Source: Cupriavidus sp. BIS7 (lineage in GTDB: Bacteria; Pseudomonadota; Gammaproteobacteria; Burkholderiales; Burkholderiaceae). From it: a DNA stretch of 64,000 nt. Position 1 is the stretch's first letter. The number at the start of each line of letters is the position of its first letter. The stretch lies in contig NZ_ALOU01000048.1 in NCBI RefSeq assembly GCF_000292345.1, positions 22,157-86,156 of the forward strand. The letters run 5' to 3'. The notes under the pieces were generated by a model, which did not search any database, was not told the origin of the DNA, and was given only the letters and a program-made list of their open reading frames with translations. The translations under genes were made by a program, and so were the position numbers. This document shows, in pieces, positions 28,032-35,779 of this stretch.

Positions 28032-28693
28032 TGACAGTCGCTGCCCGCCACAAAGTCCCTGCAACCGGCAAGTTCAAGGTCAAGACGAGTCGGACGCCGG
28101 ATTCCGTTGTTTGCCTCGATGTCGAGCCAGTCACGTTCGCCCAGCTTTGGGCAAGTTATCCGAAAGAGGGGAAGCCCCATAAGAACCCAAATTACAAAAA
28201 CCAATGCGCAATTCGGGTCAGCATTGCTTTGCACGGAGCAGGGGTCACCATGGAGTCCTTCTCCGAAAGGAAGGTGCCAAAGATGCCGGGAAAGAAAACT
28301 CTGGGGCGCGATTTATACGGCGAGCCCAAGAGGCCTGTCGCCCTGCGTGCCTATGAGATGGCGACATGGCTAAAGCAGCAGCGGCAGTTTTGTGGAATGC
28401 CAGCTAAGCCACAGGACATCACAGGCGAAGATTGGGAGATGAAGGTACGAGGCCGCACCGGCATCATTTATTTCTTTGGCTATTGGCGACAGGAAGGTGA
28501 TGCCCACGGCGGCGAGCTTACCGGTGGACATATCGATCTTTGGAATGGCCAGAGATTGACGGTCAGTAGCCTGCCAAGCGTCTTTTCCACATTCGGCCGA
28601 TGGGCGGGTTTCAGCTCTGCGCTACCTCGGTGGTCATGGGGGTATGCCGATTTGGGACTTTCAAGGGAAATCCTGTTTTGGGAGATCAAGTGA
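28031..28693 (+). CDS. tae4: Tae4-family T6SS peptidoglycan amidase effector
   Basis: The 220-residue protein matches the Tae4 D,L-endopeptidase family: catalytic Cys59 in NQCAIRVSIAL and His167 in GGHIDLWNG, with FAQLWASYP near the N-terminus, the family opening. Tae4 enzymes cleave the gamma-D-Glu-mDAP bond of target cell wall stems after T6SS delivery to the periplasm. There is no signal peptide, as expected for injected effectors. A GTG three bases earlier is an alternative start. It is coupled to PAAR upstream and overlaps the membrane protein gene downstream by GTGA. The usual small secreted Tai4 immunity gene is not visible. Confidence 0.88.
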   Translation: MTVAARHKVPATGKFKVKTSRTPDSVVCLDVEPVTFAQLWASYPKEGKPHKNPNYKNQCAIRVSIALHGAGVTMESFSERKVPKMPGKKTLGRDLYGEPKRPVALRAYEMATWLKQQRQFCGMPAKPQDITGEDWEMKVRGRTGIIYFFGYWRQEGDAHGGELTGGHIDLWNGQRLTVSSLPSVFSTFGRWAGFSSALPRWSWGYADLGLSREILFWEIK

Positions 28694-29304
28694 AAACTCC
28701 AGTTCTCGTCCGGCGACTGATCGCGGTCTGCCTGTTTGCCGTGCTGATGATCGTGCCCCTGTATCTCGCATCGAGCAGCTTCACTTGGAATCTGCGTTAC
28801 CCCACGCCATTGCCAGCATTGTTTCTGCTTGCGCTGGCTGGCTGCGTGGGTCTGGTCCTGACCTGTATGGCGTTGAATTGGCAAAGCCTGGCCAGCAGCC
28901 GGTCGTACTTGATGTTGTCCTGCACCGTTTGCCTGGCACTCACTGTCGCGCTGGGCGCCTTCTACTTCATGGAAGCGTTTCGGGACATTGCCACCATGCA
29001 CAGGACAAGTCTGATTCGAGCGGACGAACGCCATCCTCACATGGCCATTGCGACCAAGGACGTGGAAGGGATCTACTACGAGGGAGATTATTCGAAAGCA
29101 GTCCCCATTCGCCAATGGGAACGTTGTGTGCTGAGCGGCACGATGACGTGCTCAGAAAAACCCAGGACTGCCTATATGGACTGCCAATCCAAGGGACGTT
29201 TGCACGTGACGGAGCGCTATTGGAAAGACTTTGCGCTCATTCCAAGAGAAAACGCGCCGGGAGTCGCCCCGATCAAGACCATCAACCAGTGCGACGAGGA
29301 CTGA
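28690..29304 (+). CDS. membrane protein of unknown family, candidate immunity to Tae4
   Basis: The 204-residue protein starts at GTG 28690, overlapping the tae4 stop. Three membrane helices are evident (about residues 9-28, 41-62 and 74-97), with a positive N-terminus (KTPVLVRR) predicted inside, so the C-terminal domain (about 98-204) should lie in the periplasm. This domain has four cysteines (146, 154, 165, 201) that could form disulfides. I recognise no family. Position directly after an amidase effector, translational coupling and topology all suggest an immunity protein acting where Tae4 acts. It is not the classical soluble Tai4 type. A role in effector loading is an alternative. Confidence 0.7.
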   Translation: MKTPVLVRRLIAVCLFAVLMIVPLYLASSSFTWNLRYPTPLPALFLLALAGCVGLVLTCMALNWQSLASSRSYLMLSCTVCLALTVALGAFYFMEAFRDIATMHRTSLIRADERHPHMAIATKDVEGIYYEGDYSKAVPIRQWERCVLSGTMTCSEKPRTAYMDCQSKGRLHVTERYWKDFALIPRENAPGVAPIKTINQCDED

Positions 29305-29348
29305 GGCCTCCGTCATCACACATTGTGGCAGTACAACGCCACAGATCT

Positions 29349-29373
29349 CCGGTCAGCCCAACGGGCCGACCGG
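29349..29373. terminator. possible bidirectional terminator hairpin
   Basis: An 11-bp stem with one A-C mismatch (29349-29359 with 29363-29373) and an AAC loop lies in the 77-bp gap between the converging accessory cassette and lipA. There is no T-run, so termination is uncertain. Confidence 0.4.
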
Positions 29374-29381
29374 GGAACGCA

Positions 29382-30374
29382 TCAAGCAAACCCAGCCTGA
29401 TGCGCCTGCTGATCCGCGTGGTACGAGCTACGCACCATCGCGCCAACCGCTGCATGCGTGAAGCCCATCTTGTAGGCCTCTTCCTCGAACATCTTGAAGG
29501 TGTCCGGGTGGACGTAGCGCGTGACCGGCAGGTGGTGGTTCGACGGCGCGAGGTATTGGCCGATCGTCAGCATGTCGATGTCGTGGGCGCGCATGTCGCG
29601 CATGACTTCGAGGATTTCCTTGTCGGTCTCGCCCAGGCCCACCATCAGGCCCGACTTGGTCGGCACGTTCGGATTGCGGCGCTTGAATTCCTGCAGCAGT
29701 TTCAGCGAGTGCGCGTAGTCGGCGCCGGGGCGTGCCTGCTTGTACAGGCGCGGCACGGTTTCCATGTTGTGGTTCATCACGTCGGGCGGGCATGCCTGCA
29801 GGATGTCCAGTGCCTTGTCCAGGCGGCCACGGAAGTCCGGCACCAGCACTTCGATGCGCGTGTTCGGCGACAGCTCGCGCGTCTGCGAGATGCAATCGAC
29901 GTAGTGCTGGGCACCGCCGTCGCGCAGGTCGTCACGGTCGACGCTGGTGATCACCACGTAGTTGAGCTTGAGCTGGGCGATCGTGCGCGCCAGGTTGCCG
30001 GGCTCGTCGACGTCGAGCGGGTCCGGGCGGCCGTGGCCCACGTCGCAGAACGGGCAGCGGCGCGTGCACTTGTCGCCCATGATCATGAACGTGGCCGTGC
30101 CCTTGCCGAAGCATTCGCCGATGTTCGGGCAGCTTGCTTCCTCGCACACGGTCACAAGCTTGTTGGCGCGCAGGATGTCCTTGATCTCGTAGAAGCGGGA
30201 ATTGCCCGTGGCGGCCTTGACGCGAATCCAGTCCGGCTTCTTGAGCTTCTCGGCCGGCACGATCTTGATGGGGATGCGGGCGGTCTTCTCGGCCGACTTC
30301 TGCTTCTTGGTCGGATCGTAGTCGGCGGGGGATTGCGGGGCTTCGCTGGACGTGGCGATCGGTGCGTCGCTCAT
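29382..30374 (-). CDS. lipA: lipoyl synthase
   Basis: The 330-residue radical SAM enzyme has the auxiliary cluster motif C-x4-C-x5-C (Cys77, Cys82, Cys88) and the SAM cluster C-x3-C-x2-C (Cys103, Cys107, Cys110), both complete. It inserts two sulfurs into protein-bound octanoyl groups. The start MSDAPIAT at 30374 is taken, dropping a 10-residue extension. It follows lipB by 63 bp on the same strand, the usual lipBA order. Confidence 0.97.
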   Translation of the reverse strand: MSDAPIATSSEAPQSPADYDPTKKQKSAEKTARIPIKIVPAEKLKKPDWIRVKAATGNSRFYEIKDILRANKLVTVCEEASCPNIGECFGKGTATFMIMGDKCTRRCPFCDVGHGRPDPLDVDEPGNLARTIAQLKLNYVVITSVDRDDLRDGGAQHYVDCISQTRELSPNTRIEVLVPDFRGRLDKALDILQACPPDVMNHNMETVPRLYKQARPGADYAHSLKLLQEFKRRNPNVPTKSGLMVGLGETDKEILEVMRDMRAHDIDMLTIGQYLAPSNHHLPVTRYVHPDTFKMFEEEAYKMGFTHAAVGAMVRSSYHADQQAHQAGFA

Positions 30375-30437
30375 ACTGTTCTCCGCACGCGGGTTAGCGT
30401 GCAATGTAGGCTGTCAATGTAGCCGGGCAAGCCATGT

Positions 30438-31166
30438 TCAGGCGGCCTCGGCAGCGGCTTGTCCCTGCGCCGGCGCACGCGCTTCGCGTACGGCCAGCAC
30501 CTCGCACAGGGCCGCCGCCAGGCGTTGTGCGATTTCGGGTTGTTGGGTCGCAGTGACGGGCAGGGGCGCGGCGCCATCGGCATCGTCCGCCGCCGTGAAG
30601 GTGGCGCCCGCGATGGCCATGTCGACTGTCTCCAGTCCGGCATAGCCGCAGGGGTTGATGCGCAGGAACGGTGACAGGTCCATCTGCACGTTTAGGCTGA
30701 CGCCGTGATAGCTGCAGCCGTTGCGGATCTTGAGACCGAGCGCGGCGATCTTCGCGCCCCGGTGCGTACCTTCGGACAGGTAGATGCCTGGGGCGCCGGC
30801 CTTGCGTTCGGCTGCGAGATTATACGCCGCGAGCGTGTCCAGCACCGCCTGCTCGATATCGTGCACAAGCTCGCGCACCATCAGGTGGCGACGGCGCAAA
30901 TCCAGCAGCAGATAGGCCACAACCTGACCCGGTCCGTGATATGTGATTTGTCCGCCCCTGTCGATCTTTACGACGGGGATCGCTTCGTCAGGAGCCAGAA
31001 GGTGTGCGGGATCGCCAGCCTGGCCGAGCGTGTAGACCGGCGGGTGCTCGACCAGCCAGATCTGGTCGGGCGTATCTGGCGTGCGGGCGGCGGTGAAGTC
31101 CCGCATGGCGTCGAAACAGGGCTCATATGGCTGGCGGCCCTGATCGATGACTTGAATCGGATGCAT
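30438..31166 (-). CDS. lipB: octanoyltransferase
   Basis: The 242-residue protein shows LipB signatures: [47 protein letters not shown] with the catalytic lysine, and [13 protein letters not shown] with the acyl-accepting cysteine. It transfers octanoate from ACP to lipoyl domains, the substrate for LipA. The C-terminal 40 residues are an Ala-rich extension. The usual ybeD (DUF493) gene is not directly upstream; a DUF2917 gene is instead. Confidence 0.96.
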   Translation of the reverse strand: MHPIQVIDQGRQPYEPCFDAMRDFTAARTPDTPDQIWLVEHPPVYTLGQAGDPAHLLAPDEAIPVVKIDRGGQITYHGPGQVVAYLLLDLRRRHLMVRELVHDIEQAVLDTLAAYNLAAERKAGAPGIYLSEGTHRGAKIAALGLKIRNGCSYHGVSLNVQMDLSPFLRINPCGYAGLETVDMAIAGATFTAADDADGAAPLPVTATQQPEIAQRLAAALCEVLAVREARAPAQGQAAAEAA

Positions 31167-31182
31167 GCCCGAGAGTGTAACG

Positions 31183-31217
31183 AAAAGGGCCGACCTACGC
31201 AGAACGCAGGCCGGCCC
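31183..31217 (-). terminator. rho-independent terminator after the DUF2917 gene
   Basis: On the minus strand a 13-bp stem with two G-U pairs (31217-31205 with 31199-31187) is followed by TTTTCG. It lies between the DUF2917 gene and lipB and separates the two transcription units. Confidence 0.7.
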
Positions 31218-31253
31218 AGTTACCGGTGATGATCGTGTGGCGGCCGGGCGACT

Positions 31254-31622
31254 TCAGGACGCGGCGACCTTGTCTTCAGAAGGCGTCCATTCCGTGCCTC
31301 GAACCAGACGCCGCAAGGCGCGGTATGCAAGATGCGGTACATCGGCCAGTGTCAGCGCCGGGCGGCGGGCTTCGGCAATCAGCGCCAGCCGCACCGGGCC
31401 CGAGGCACGTGGGTCGATGCTGAGCACGATCTCGTCACCGCGCCGCAGCAGCAGGCTGGACCCGCAGCGCAGCCAGTAATCCTCGGAATCTTTCTCGCGG
31501 GTTACCCATACGTCCACGCCATTCGCATCTTCCACAAACAGACGTTGAGCCGCGTGCAGGGACAGCGCGGTGACTTCGCCGGGGGCAAGCGTGAAGACGG
31601 TCGTTGTGAGCAAGGCTTTCAT
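31254..31622 (-). CDS. DUF2917 domain protein
   Basis: The 122-residue protein matches DUF2917: APGEVTALSLHAAQRLFVEDANGVDVWVTREKD and a short beta-rich cupin-like repeat through residue 85. The C-terminal 35 residues are basic. The function is unknown. It is transcribed divergently from a GcvA-type LysR gene 193 bp away, a pairing frequent in Burkholderiales, which suggests the regulator may control it. Confidence 0.85.
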   Translation of the reverse strand: MKALLTTTVFTLAPGEVTALSLHAAQRLFVEDANGVDVWVTREKDSEDYWLRCGSSLLLRRGDEIVLSIDPRASGPVRLALIAEARRPALTLADVPHLAYRALRRLVRGTEWTPSEDKVAAS

Positions 31623-31779
31623 GGTGGCTTCTCCGTGAGTCCGGATGGCTCTGTGTGGTCAGCATTCCCGAAACTGGCTTGGTAATTGGACCGGGCCAGT
31701 TATTCAATGCATCCAGAGGGATCCGGTGAACTGAATTCTAGTGATTGCCCTGCCACTATCAAAACGATATATATTCCTG

Positions 31780-31793
31780 TGTCTTGTTAGACA
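31780..31793. promoter_or_regulatory. LysR-type box candidate
   Basis: TGTCT-N4-AGACA at 31780-31793 contains the T-N11-A pattern of LysR operators and lies 22 bp before the regulator start codon, in the divergent region with the DUF2917 gene. It is preceded by an AT-rich CGATATATATTC stretch that could include a -10 element. Autoregulation is plausible. Confidence 0.45.
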
Positions 31794-31815
31794 AACTCAC
31801 ATAGACGAGGTCATC

Positions 31816-32772
31816 ATGGTCTGGAGCGGAGCCTGGAATCCTGACGAGCCGCGAAGCTGGAAGCGCGAGTTTCCGCGACTCCCCGCGCTGGCGGCGCTAC
31901 GGACGTTCGAAGCCGCCGCGCGCCACGAGAGCTTCTCGCGCGCCGCCGCCGAACTGTTCGTCACGCACGGTGCGGTCAGCCATCAGATCCGCGCGCTGGA
32001 GGAAGAACTCGGCCAGCAGTTGTTCGAACGCCGCGGCAAGCGCGTGATGCTGACGACCAACGGCCGCCTCTACGCCGAACGCGTGCGCGACGCGCTACTG
32101 CAGATTGCCGACGCCACGCGCGCGCTGCAGGCAGGCAATCGCGACAAGCGCCTGACCATCAGCACCATGCCGTCATTCGCCGCGCGCTGGCTCACACCGC
32201 GCATCGGCAGCTTTATCGAGCAGCACCCGGAGCTGGAGGTGGAACTGCTGTCGTCGAACTCGCTCGTCGACTTCACGGCCGAAGAGGTCGACATCGCGCT
32301 GCGCATGGGCAGCGGCATCTATCCGGGCCTGTATGTGGAGCGGCTGCTCGACGATGTGTTCTTCCCGGTCTGCAGCCCGCGCTTCAACGGCGGGCGCCTG
32401 CCCGAACAGCCGGCGCACATGGCTGGCATGCCGCTGCTGCGCGGCGAAGGCGATCCGTGGAAGCCGTGGTTCGAAGCCGCCGGGCTGGACTGGCCCGAGC
32501 CTACCCGCGGCCTGATGCTGCAGGATTCCTCCCTGCTGCTGCAGGCCGCCGCCGAGGGACAAGGCGTGGCGCTGATCCGTTCGTCGCTGGCCTACAACGA
32601 CCTGCTGTCCGGGCGCGTGGTGCGCTTGTTCGACGTCAGCATCCCGTGCCCCTGGCTGCTTCATTTCGTCTGCACGCACGCCAGCCTTGAGACGCCCAAG
32701 GTCCAGGCGTTCCGGCACTGGCTGCTGCCCGAGATGGAACGCTTCCGCAACATCCTTTCGCAGTGGACCTGA
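31816..32772 (+). CDS. LysR-family transcriptional regulator, GcvA-like
   Basis: The 318-residue protein has an N-terminal LysR helix-turn-helix (about residues 25-82, LAALRTFEAAARHESFSRAAAELFVTHGAVSHQIRALEEELG) and a type 2 periplasmic-binding effector domain (about 110-310). PxLxALRTFEAAAR and the VSHQIRxLEE motif place it in the GcvA/AmpR branch. ATG 31816 is preceded by GAGG. It probably autoregulates and acts on the divergent DUF2917 gene. The inducer is unknown. Confidence 0.9.
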   Translation: MVWSGAWNPDEPRSWKREFPRLPALAALRTFEAAARHESFSRAAAELFVTHGAVSHQIRALEEELGQQLFERRGKRVMLTTNGRLYAERVRDALLQIADATRALQAGNRDKRLTISTMPSFAARWLTPRIGSFIEQHPELEVELLSSNSLVDFTAEEVDIALRMGSGIYPGLYVERLLDDVFFPVCSPRFNGGRLPEQPAHMAGMPLLRGEGDPWKPWFEAAGLDWPEPTRGLMLQDSSLLLQAAAEGQGVALIRSSLAYNDLLSGRVVRLFDVSIPCPWLLHFVCTHASLETPKVQAFRHWLLPEMERFRNILSQWT

Positions 32773-32782
32773 GCCCACGGAC

Positions 32783-33859
32783 CTAGTCCTTGCTGGACTC
32801 GTCTGGCGGGGATTCGGGCGCTTCGGGTGGCAGTTCGGCAGCCGCCTTGTCCTTGTGGGCGCGGCCGGCACGCGGGTGGGCCTGGTCGTAGACCTTGGCC
32901 AGATGCTGGAAATCGAGCGAGGTGTAGATCTGCGTTGTGGCGATGCTCGCGTGCCCGAGCATTTCCTGCACCGCTCGCAGGTCGCCCGAGGACTGCAGCA
33001 TGTGCGTGGCAAACGAGTGGCGCAGCATGTGCGGATGGACGTCGCTGGGCACGCCTGCAGCCAGCGCCTGCCGCTTGATACGCTGCTGCACCGTGCTGAC
33101 CGGCAGGCGCCGCCCGCGCGTGCCAAGGAACAGTGCGTGGGCGTCCTCGGGCAGCGCGCCAGGACGCAGCAAAATGTCACGAACCTTGAGCCACGCGCGC
33201 AGCGCCTCCATCGCCTTGCTGCCCACCGGCACCGTGCGCCGGCGCGAGCCCTTGCCGAGCACGGTCACCTCGGCGCCATCGAGGTCGAGCCAGCCAGCCG
33301 AACGGTAATCACCGTCCTCCGTATAGCGCACATCGAGCTGGATCAACTCAGACAGCCGCAGACCGCTGGAATAGAACAGTTCGAAAACCGCCTGATCGCG
33401 CAGCGCTTCTGCGGTGTCGTCCTGGCGATGGGCGACCAGCGCCACCGCATGCTCGACCGACAATGCCTTGGGCAACGGCCTGCCGCGCTTCGGGGCACGG
33501 ACGCCGTCGACGGGATTGGCCTGCACACCGTGGCCATGACGCGCGGCCCAGAGATAGAAGCCGCGCCATGCGGAAAGCGTTCTGGCGATGGTGCGTGCCG
33601 ACAGGCCGCTGCCATGCAGGCGCGCCGCAAACGAACGGATATGGCGGGTTTCCAGCGCCAGCAGCGCCACGCCGGGCGCCTGGCGCACGGCCTGCGACTG
33701 CAGCACGGACAGATCGTGCGAGTAGCTGGTCAGCGTGTGCTCGGCGAGCTTGCGGCTGGAGGCCAGCCAGTCGAGATAGCGCACCACCAGCGGGTCCGGG
33801 GCCGGCTTTTCAGTCGGCGCCTCATCGGCCTCGGTGCGTGCCGGCTGGCGCGTGCGCAT
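32783..33859 (-). CDS. xerC: tyrosine recombinase XerC
   Basis: The 358-residue protein has an N-terminal SAM-like core-binding domain (about 25-115) and a catalytic domain with the full set: Arg in SGLRLSEL, Lys in GKGSRRR, HMLRHSFA (His-x2-Arg), His in LGHASIATT and the nucleophile Tyr in TQIYTSLD. Location after DUF484, as in the E. coli dapF-yigA-xerC order, supports XerC, the chromosome dimer resolvase acting at dif with XerD. A 35-residue charged tail extends the C-terminus, with a 20-residue N-terminal extension. Confidence 0.93.
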   Translation of the reverse strand: MRTRQPARTEADEAPTEKPAPDPLVVRYLDWLASSRKLAEHTLTSYSHDLSVLQSQAVRQAPGVALLALETRHIRSFAARLHGSGLSARTIARTLSAWRGFYLWAARHGHGVQANPVDGVRAPKRGRPLPKALSVEHAVALVAHRQDDTAEALRDQAVFELFYSSGLRLSELIQLDVRYTEDGDYRSAGWLDLDGAEVTVLGKGSRRRTVPVGSKAMEALRAWLKVRDILLRPGALPEDAHALFLGTRGRRLPVSTVQQRIKRQALAAGVPSDVHPHMLRHSFATHMLQSSGDLRAVQEMLGHASIATTQIYTSLDFQHLAKVYDQAHPRAGRAHKDKAAAELPPEAPESPPDESSKD

Positions 33860-33878
33860 TGGAAGATTCGAGGTGCGC

Positions 33879-34550
33879 TCAGTCGCGCAGGCGGTTCAGC
33901 GCGGCACCGGCCACTTCACCGATCTGGGACAGGTAGGCGGTGCCCATGCCTTCGTGGAAGCGGCGCGCTTCGGGCGAGCCGAGCACCAGCAGGCCGAATG
34001 CGGCACCGGGCGCTTCCCCGGCCGACTTCGCCGGTACGCGCAGCGACACCATGGCCAGCGACGCGATGTCGTCGCGCTCGAGCAGCCCCGCGGCTTCAAA
34101 ACCGGCGTTCGCGCCGCAGAACGGTGCGCGCAGTCCCTCGGCGAACAGGCGCAGGTCGTCACTGGCGCCCTGTGCCACTTCCATGTGAGCGAAGGCCTCG
34201 CCGACGTTCCACAGGCGCAGCGCCACGGCGGGCACATCGAACACCTGCTGCAGGCCGTCCTGCACTGCATAAGGCAGCGCGTGGGAATCGGCCTCGGCCA
34301 GCAGGCGCAGTTGCCACGTATGCATGCGCTGCTGCGTGCGATCGTTGTCGTGGCCATGACGGACAAGGTCCGCCAGCTTGAGTTCGAGACCCTTGTTCTT
34401 CTCGCGCAGGATTTCCATCTGGCGCTCCTGCAGCGACACGGCGCGGTGGCTGTGCGGGCTGGTCAGTTGCACCGTGGCCAGCAGTTCGGCGTGTTCCTCG
34501 AAAAACTGCGGGTGGCCCTGCAGGTAAGCGGCGACGTCTTGAGCGTTCAT
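33879..34550 (-). CDS. DUF484 family protein
   Basis: The 223-residue protein matches DUF484 (YigA): N-terminal VAAYLQGHPQFFEEHAELLATVQLTSPHSHRAVSLQERQM, a coiled coil (about 45-75) and a GAF-like C-terminal domain. It is coupled to xerC by a 19-bp gap, as in most proteobacteria. The function is unknown. Confidence 0.92.
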   Translation of the reverse strand: MNAQDVAAYLQGHPQFFEEHAELLATVQLTSPHSHRAVSLQERQMEILREKNKGLELKLADLVRHGHDNDRTQQRMHTWQLRLLAEADSHALPYAVQDGLQQVFDVPAVALRLWNVGEAFAHMEVAQGASDDLRLFAEGLRAPFCGANAGFEAAGLLERDDIASLAMVSLRVPAKSAGEAPGAAFGLLVLGSPEARRFHEGMGTAYLSQIGEVAGAALNRLRD

Positions 34551-34598
34551 GAGCTTCTACCGAATCAAATTTTTGGGTGGCAGTTTAGCAAAGTGCGC

Positions 34599-34625
34599 GT
34601 TTGGCCTGTTTGGCCTGTTTGGCCC
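34599..34625. repeat. 9-bp tandem repeat, three copies
   Basis: gtttggcct is repeated twice and then as gtttggccc, directly before the rodA stop codon and upstream of DUF484. It looks like slippage expansion and may fall in the DUF484 promoter. Confidence 0.6.
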
Positions 34626-34626
34626 G

Positions 34627-35769
34627 CTAAGTCTGGATCAACCGCTTCTGCCGGGAGATGCTCATCAGGATGCCGATACCCATCCCCAGCGTGACCAGTG
34701 CGGTGCCTCCGTAGCTCATCAGCGGCAGCGGCACGCCAACCACCGGCAGGATGCCGCTCACCATGCCCATGTTCACGAAGGCGTAGGTGAAGAAGATCAG
34801 CGTGATCGACCCGGCCAGCAGGCGCGAGAACAATGTCGACGCATTCGCGGCAATATAAAGGCCGCGGAAGATCAGCAGCAGGTACAGCACCAGCAGCACC
34901 GAGTTGCCGATCAGGCCGAACTCCTCGGAGAACACCGCGAAGATGAAGTCGGTGTGTTTTTCAGGGATGAACTCGAGGTGCGTCTGCGTGCCCTTGAGCC
35001 AGCCCTTGCCGGTCACCCCGCCCGAGCCGATCGCGATGATCGACTGGATCGTGTGGAAGCCCTTGCCAAGCGGGTCGGTGGTGGGGTCGAGCAGCGTGCA
35101 GATCCGGTGTTGCTGGTAGTCATGCAGGACCGGCCAGGTCACGCCCGGCGCGCAGATCTGGTTCTGGTAGGTAACGATAAGCGTGATCACCACAACGCCC
35201 GCACCGAGAATCGGCAGGATGATCTTCCACGTCAGGCCCGCGAAGTAGATCACGTAGATGCCCGCGGCCAGCACCAGCAGTGCGGTGCCCAGGTCCGGCT
35301 GCTTGGCGATCAGGCCAACCGGGATGCCGAGCAGGATCAGCGCAACGACGAAGTCGAACCACTTGATCACGCCCTCCCGCTTCTGGAAGTACCAGGCAAG
35401 CATCAGCGGCATCGCGATCTTCATGATCTCGGATGGCTGGATCACCATGCCCACGTTTAGCCAGCGCCGCGCGCCCTTGCGGATCAGGCCGAACATCGCC
35501 ACCGCAACCAGCAGCGCCACCCCCACGGTGTAGAGCGGCACGGCAATCCGCATCAGTAGCTGGGTCGGCATGTAGGCGATCACCAGCATCACCACGTACG
35601 ACAGCAGGATATTGCGAAGCTGATCCTCTACCCGGCCCGGCATGTCGATCGCCGCCGAGTACAGCGCGATGATGCCGGTGGCGAACAACAGGAAGACGAT
35701 CAGGGCCAGCGGCTTGTCAAAGCCCGTCAGGGCAGCCTTGATGATCGATACGACGCGGCGTCGGTCCAT
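34627..35769 (-). CDS. rodA: rod-shape peptidoglycan polymerase RodA
   Basis: The 380-residue SEDS protein has about ten membrane helices. Conserved motifs include WLNVGMVIQPSEIMKIAMPL, KQPDLGTALLVL, and SYGGTALVTLGMGIGILMSI at the end. It polymerises glycan strands with PBP2. ATG 35769 is 11 bp from mrdA, so the pair is co-translated; the longer reading frame is shadow from mrdA. Confidence 0.95.
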   Translation of the reverse strand: MDRRRVVSIIKAALTGFDKPLALIVFLLFATGIIALYSAAIDMPGRVEDQLRNILLSYVVMLVIAYMPTQLLMRIAVPLYTVGVALLVAVAMFGLIRKGARRWLNVGMVIQPSEIMKIAMPLMLAWYFQKREGVIKWFDFVVALILLGIPVGLIAKQPDLGTALLVLAAGIYVIYFAGLTWKIILPILGAGVVVITLIVTYQNQICAPGVTWPVLHDYQQHRICTLLDPTTDPLGKGFHTIQSIIAIGSGGVTGKGWLKGTQTHLEFIPEKHTDFIFAVFSEEFGLIGNSVLLVLYLLLIFRGLYIAANASTLFSRLLAGSITLIFFTYAFVNMGMVSGILPVVGVPLPLMSYGGTALVTLGMGIGILMSISRQKRLIQT

Positions 35770-35779
35770 GCGCGTCTCC

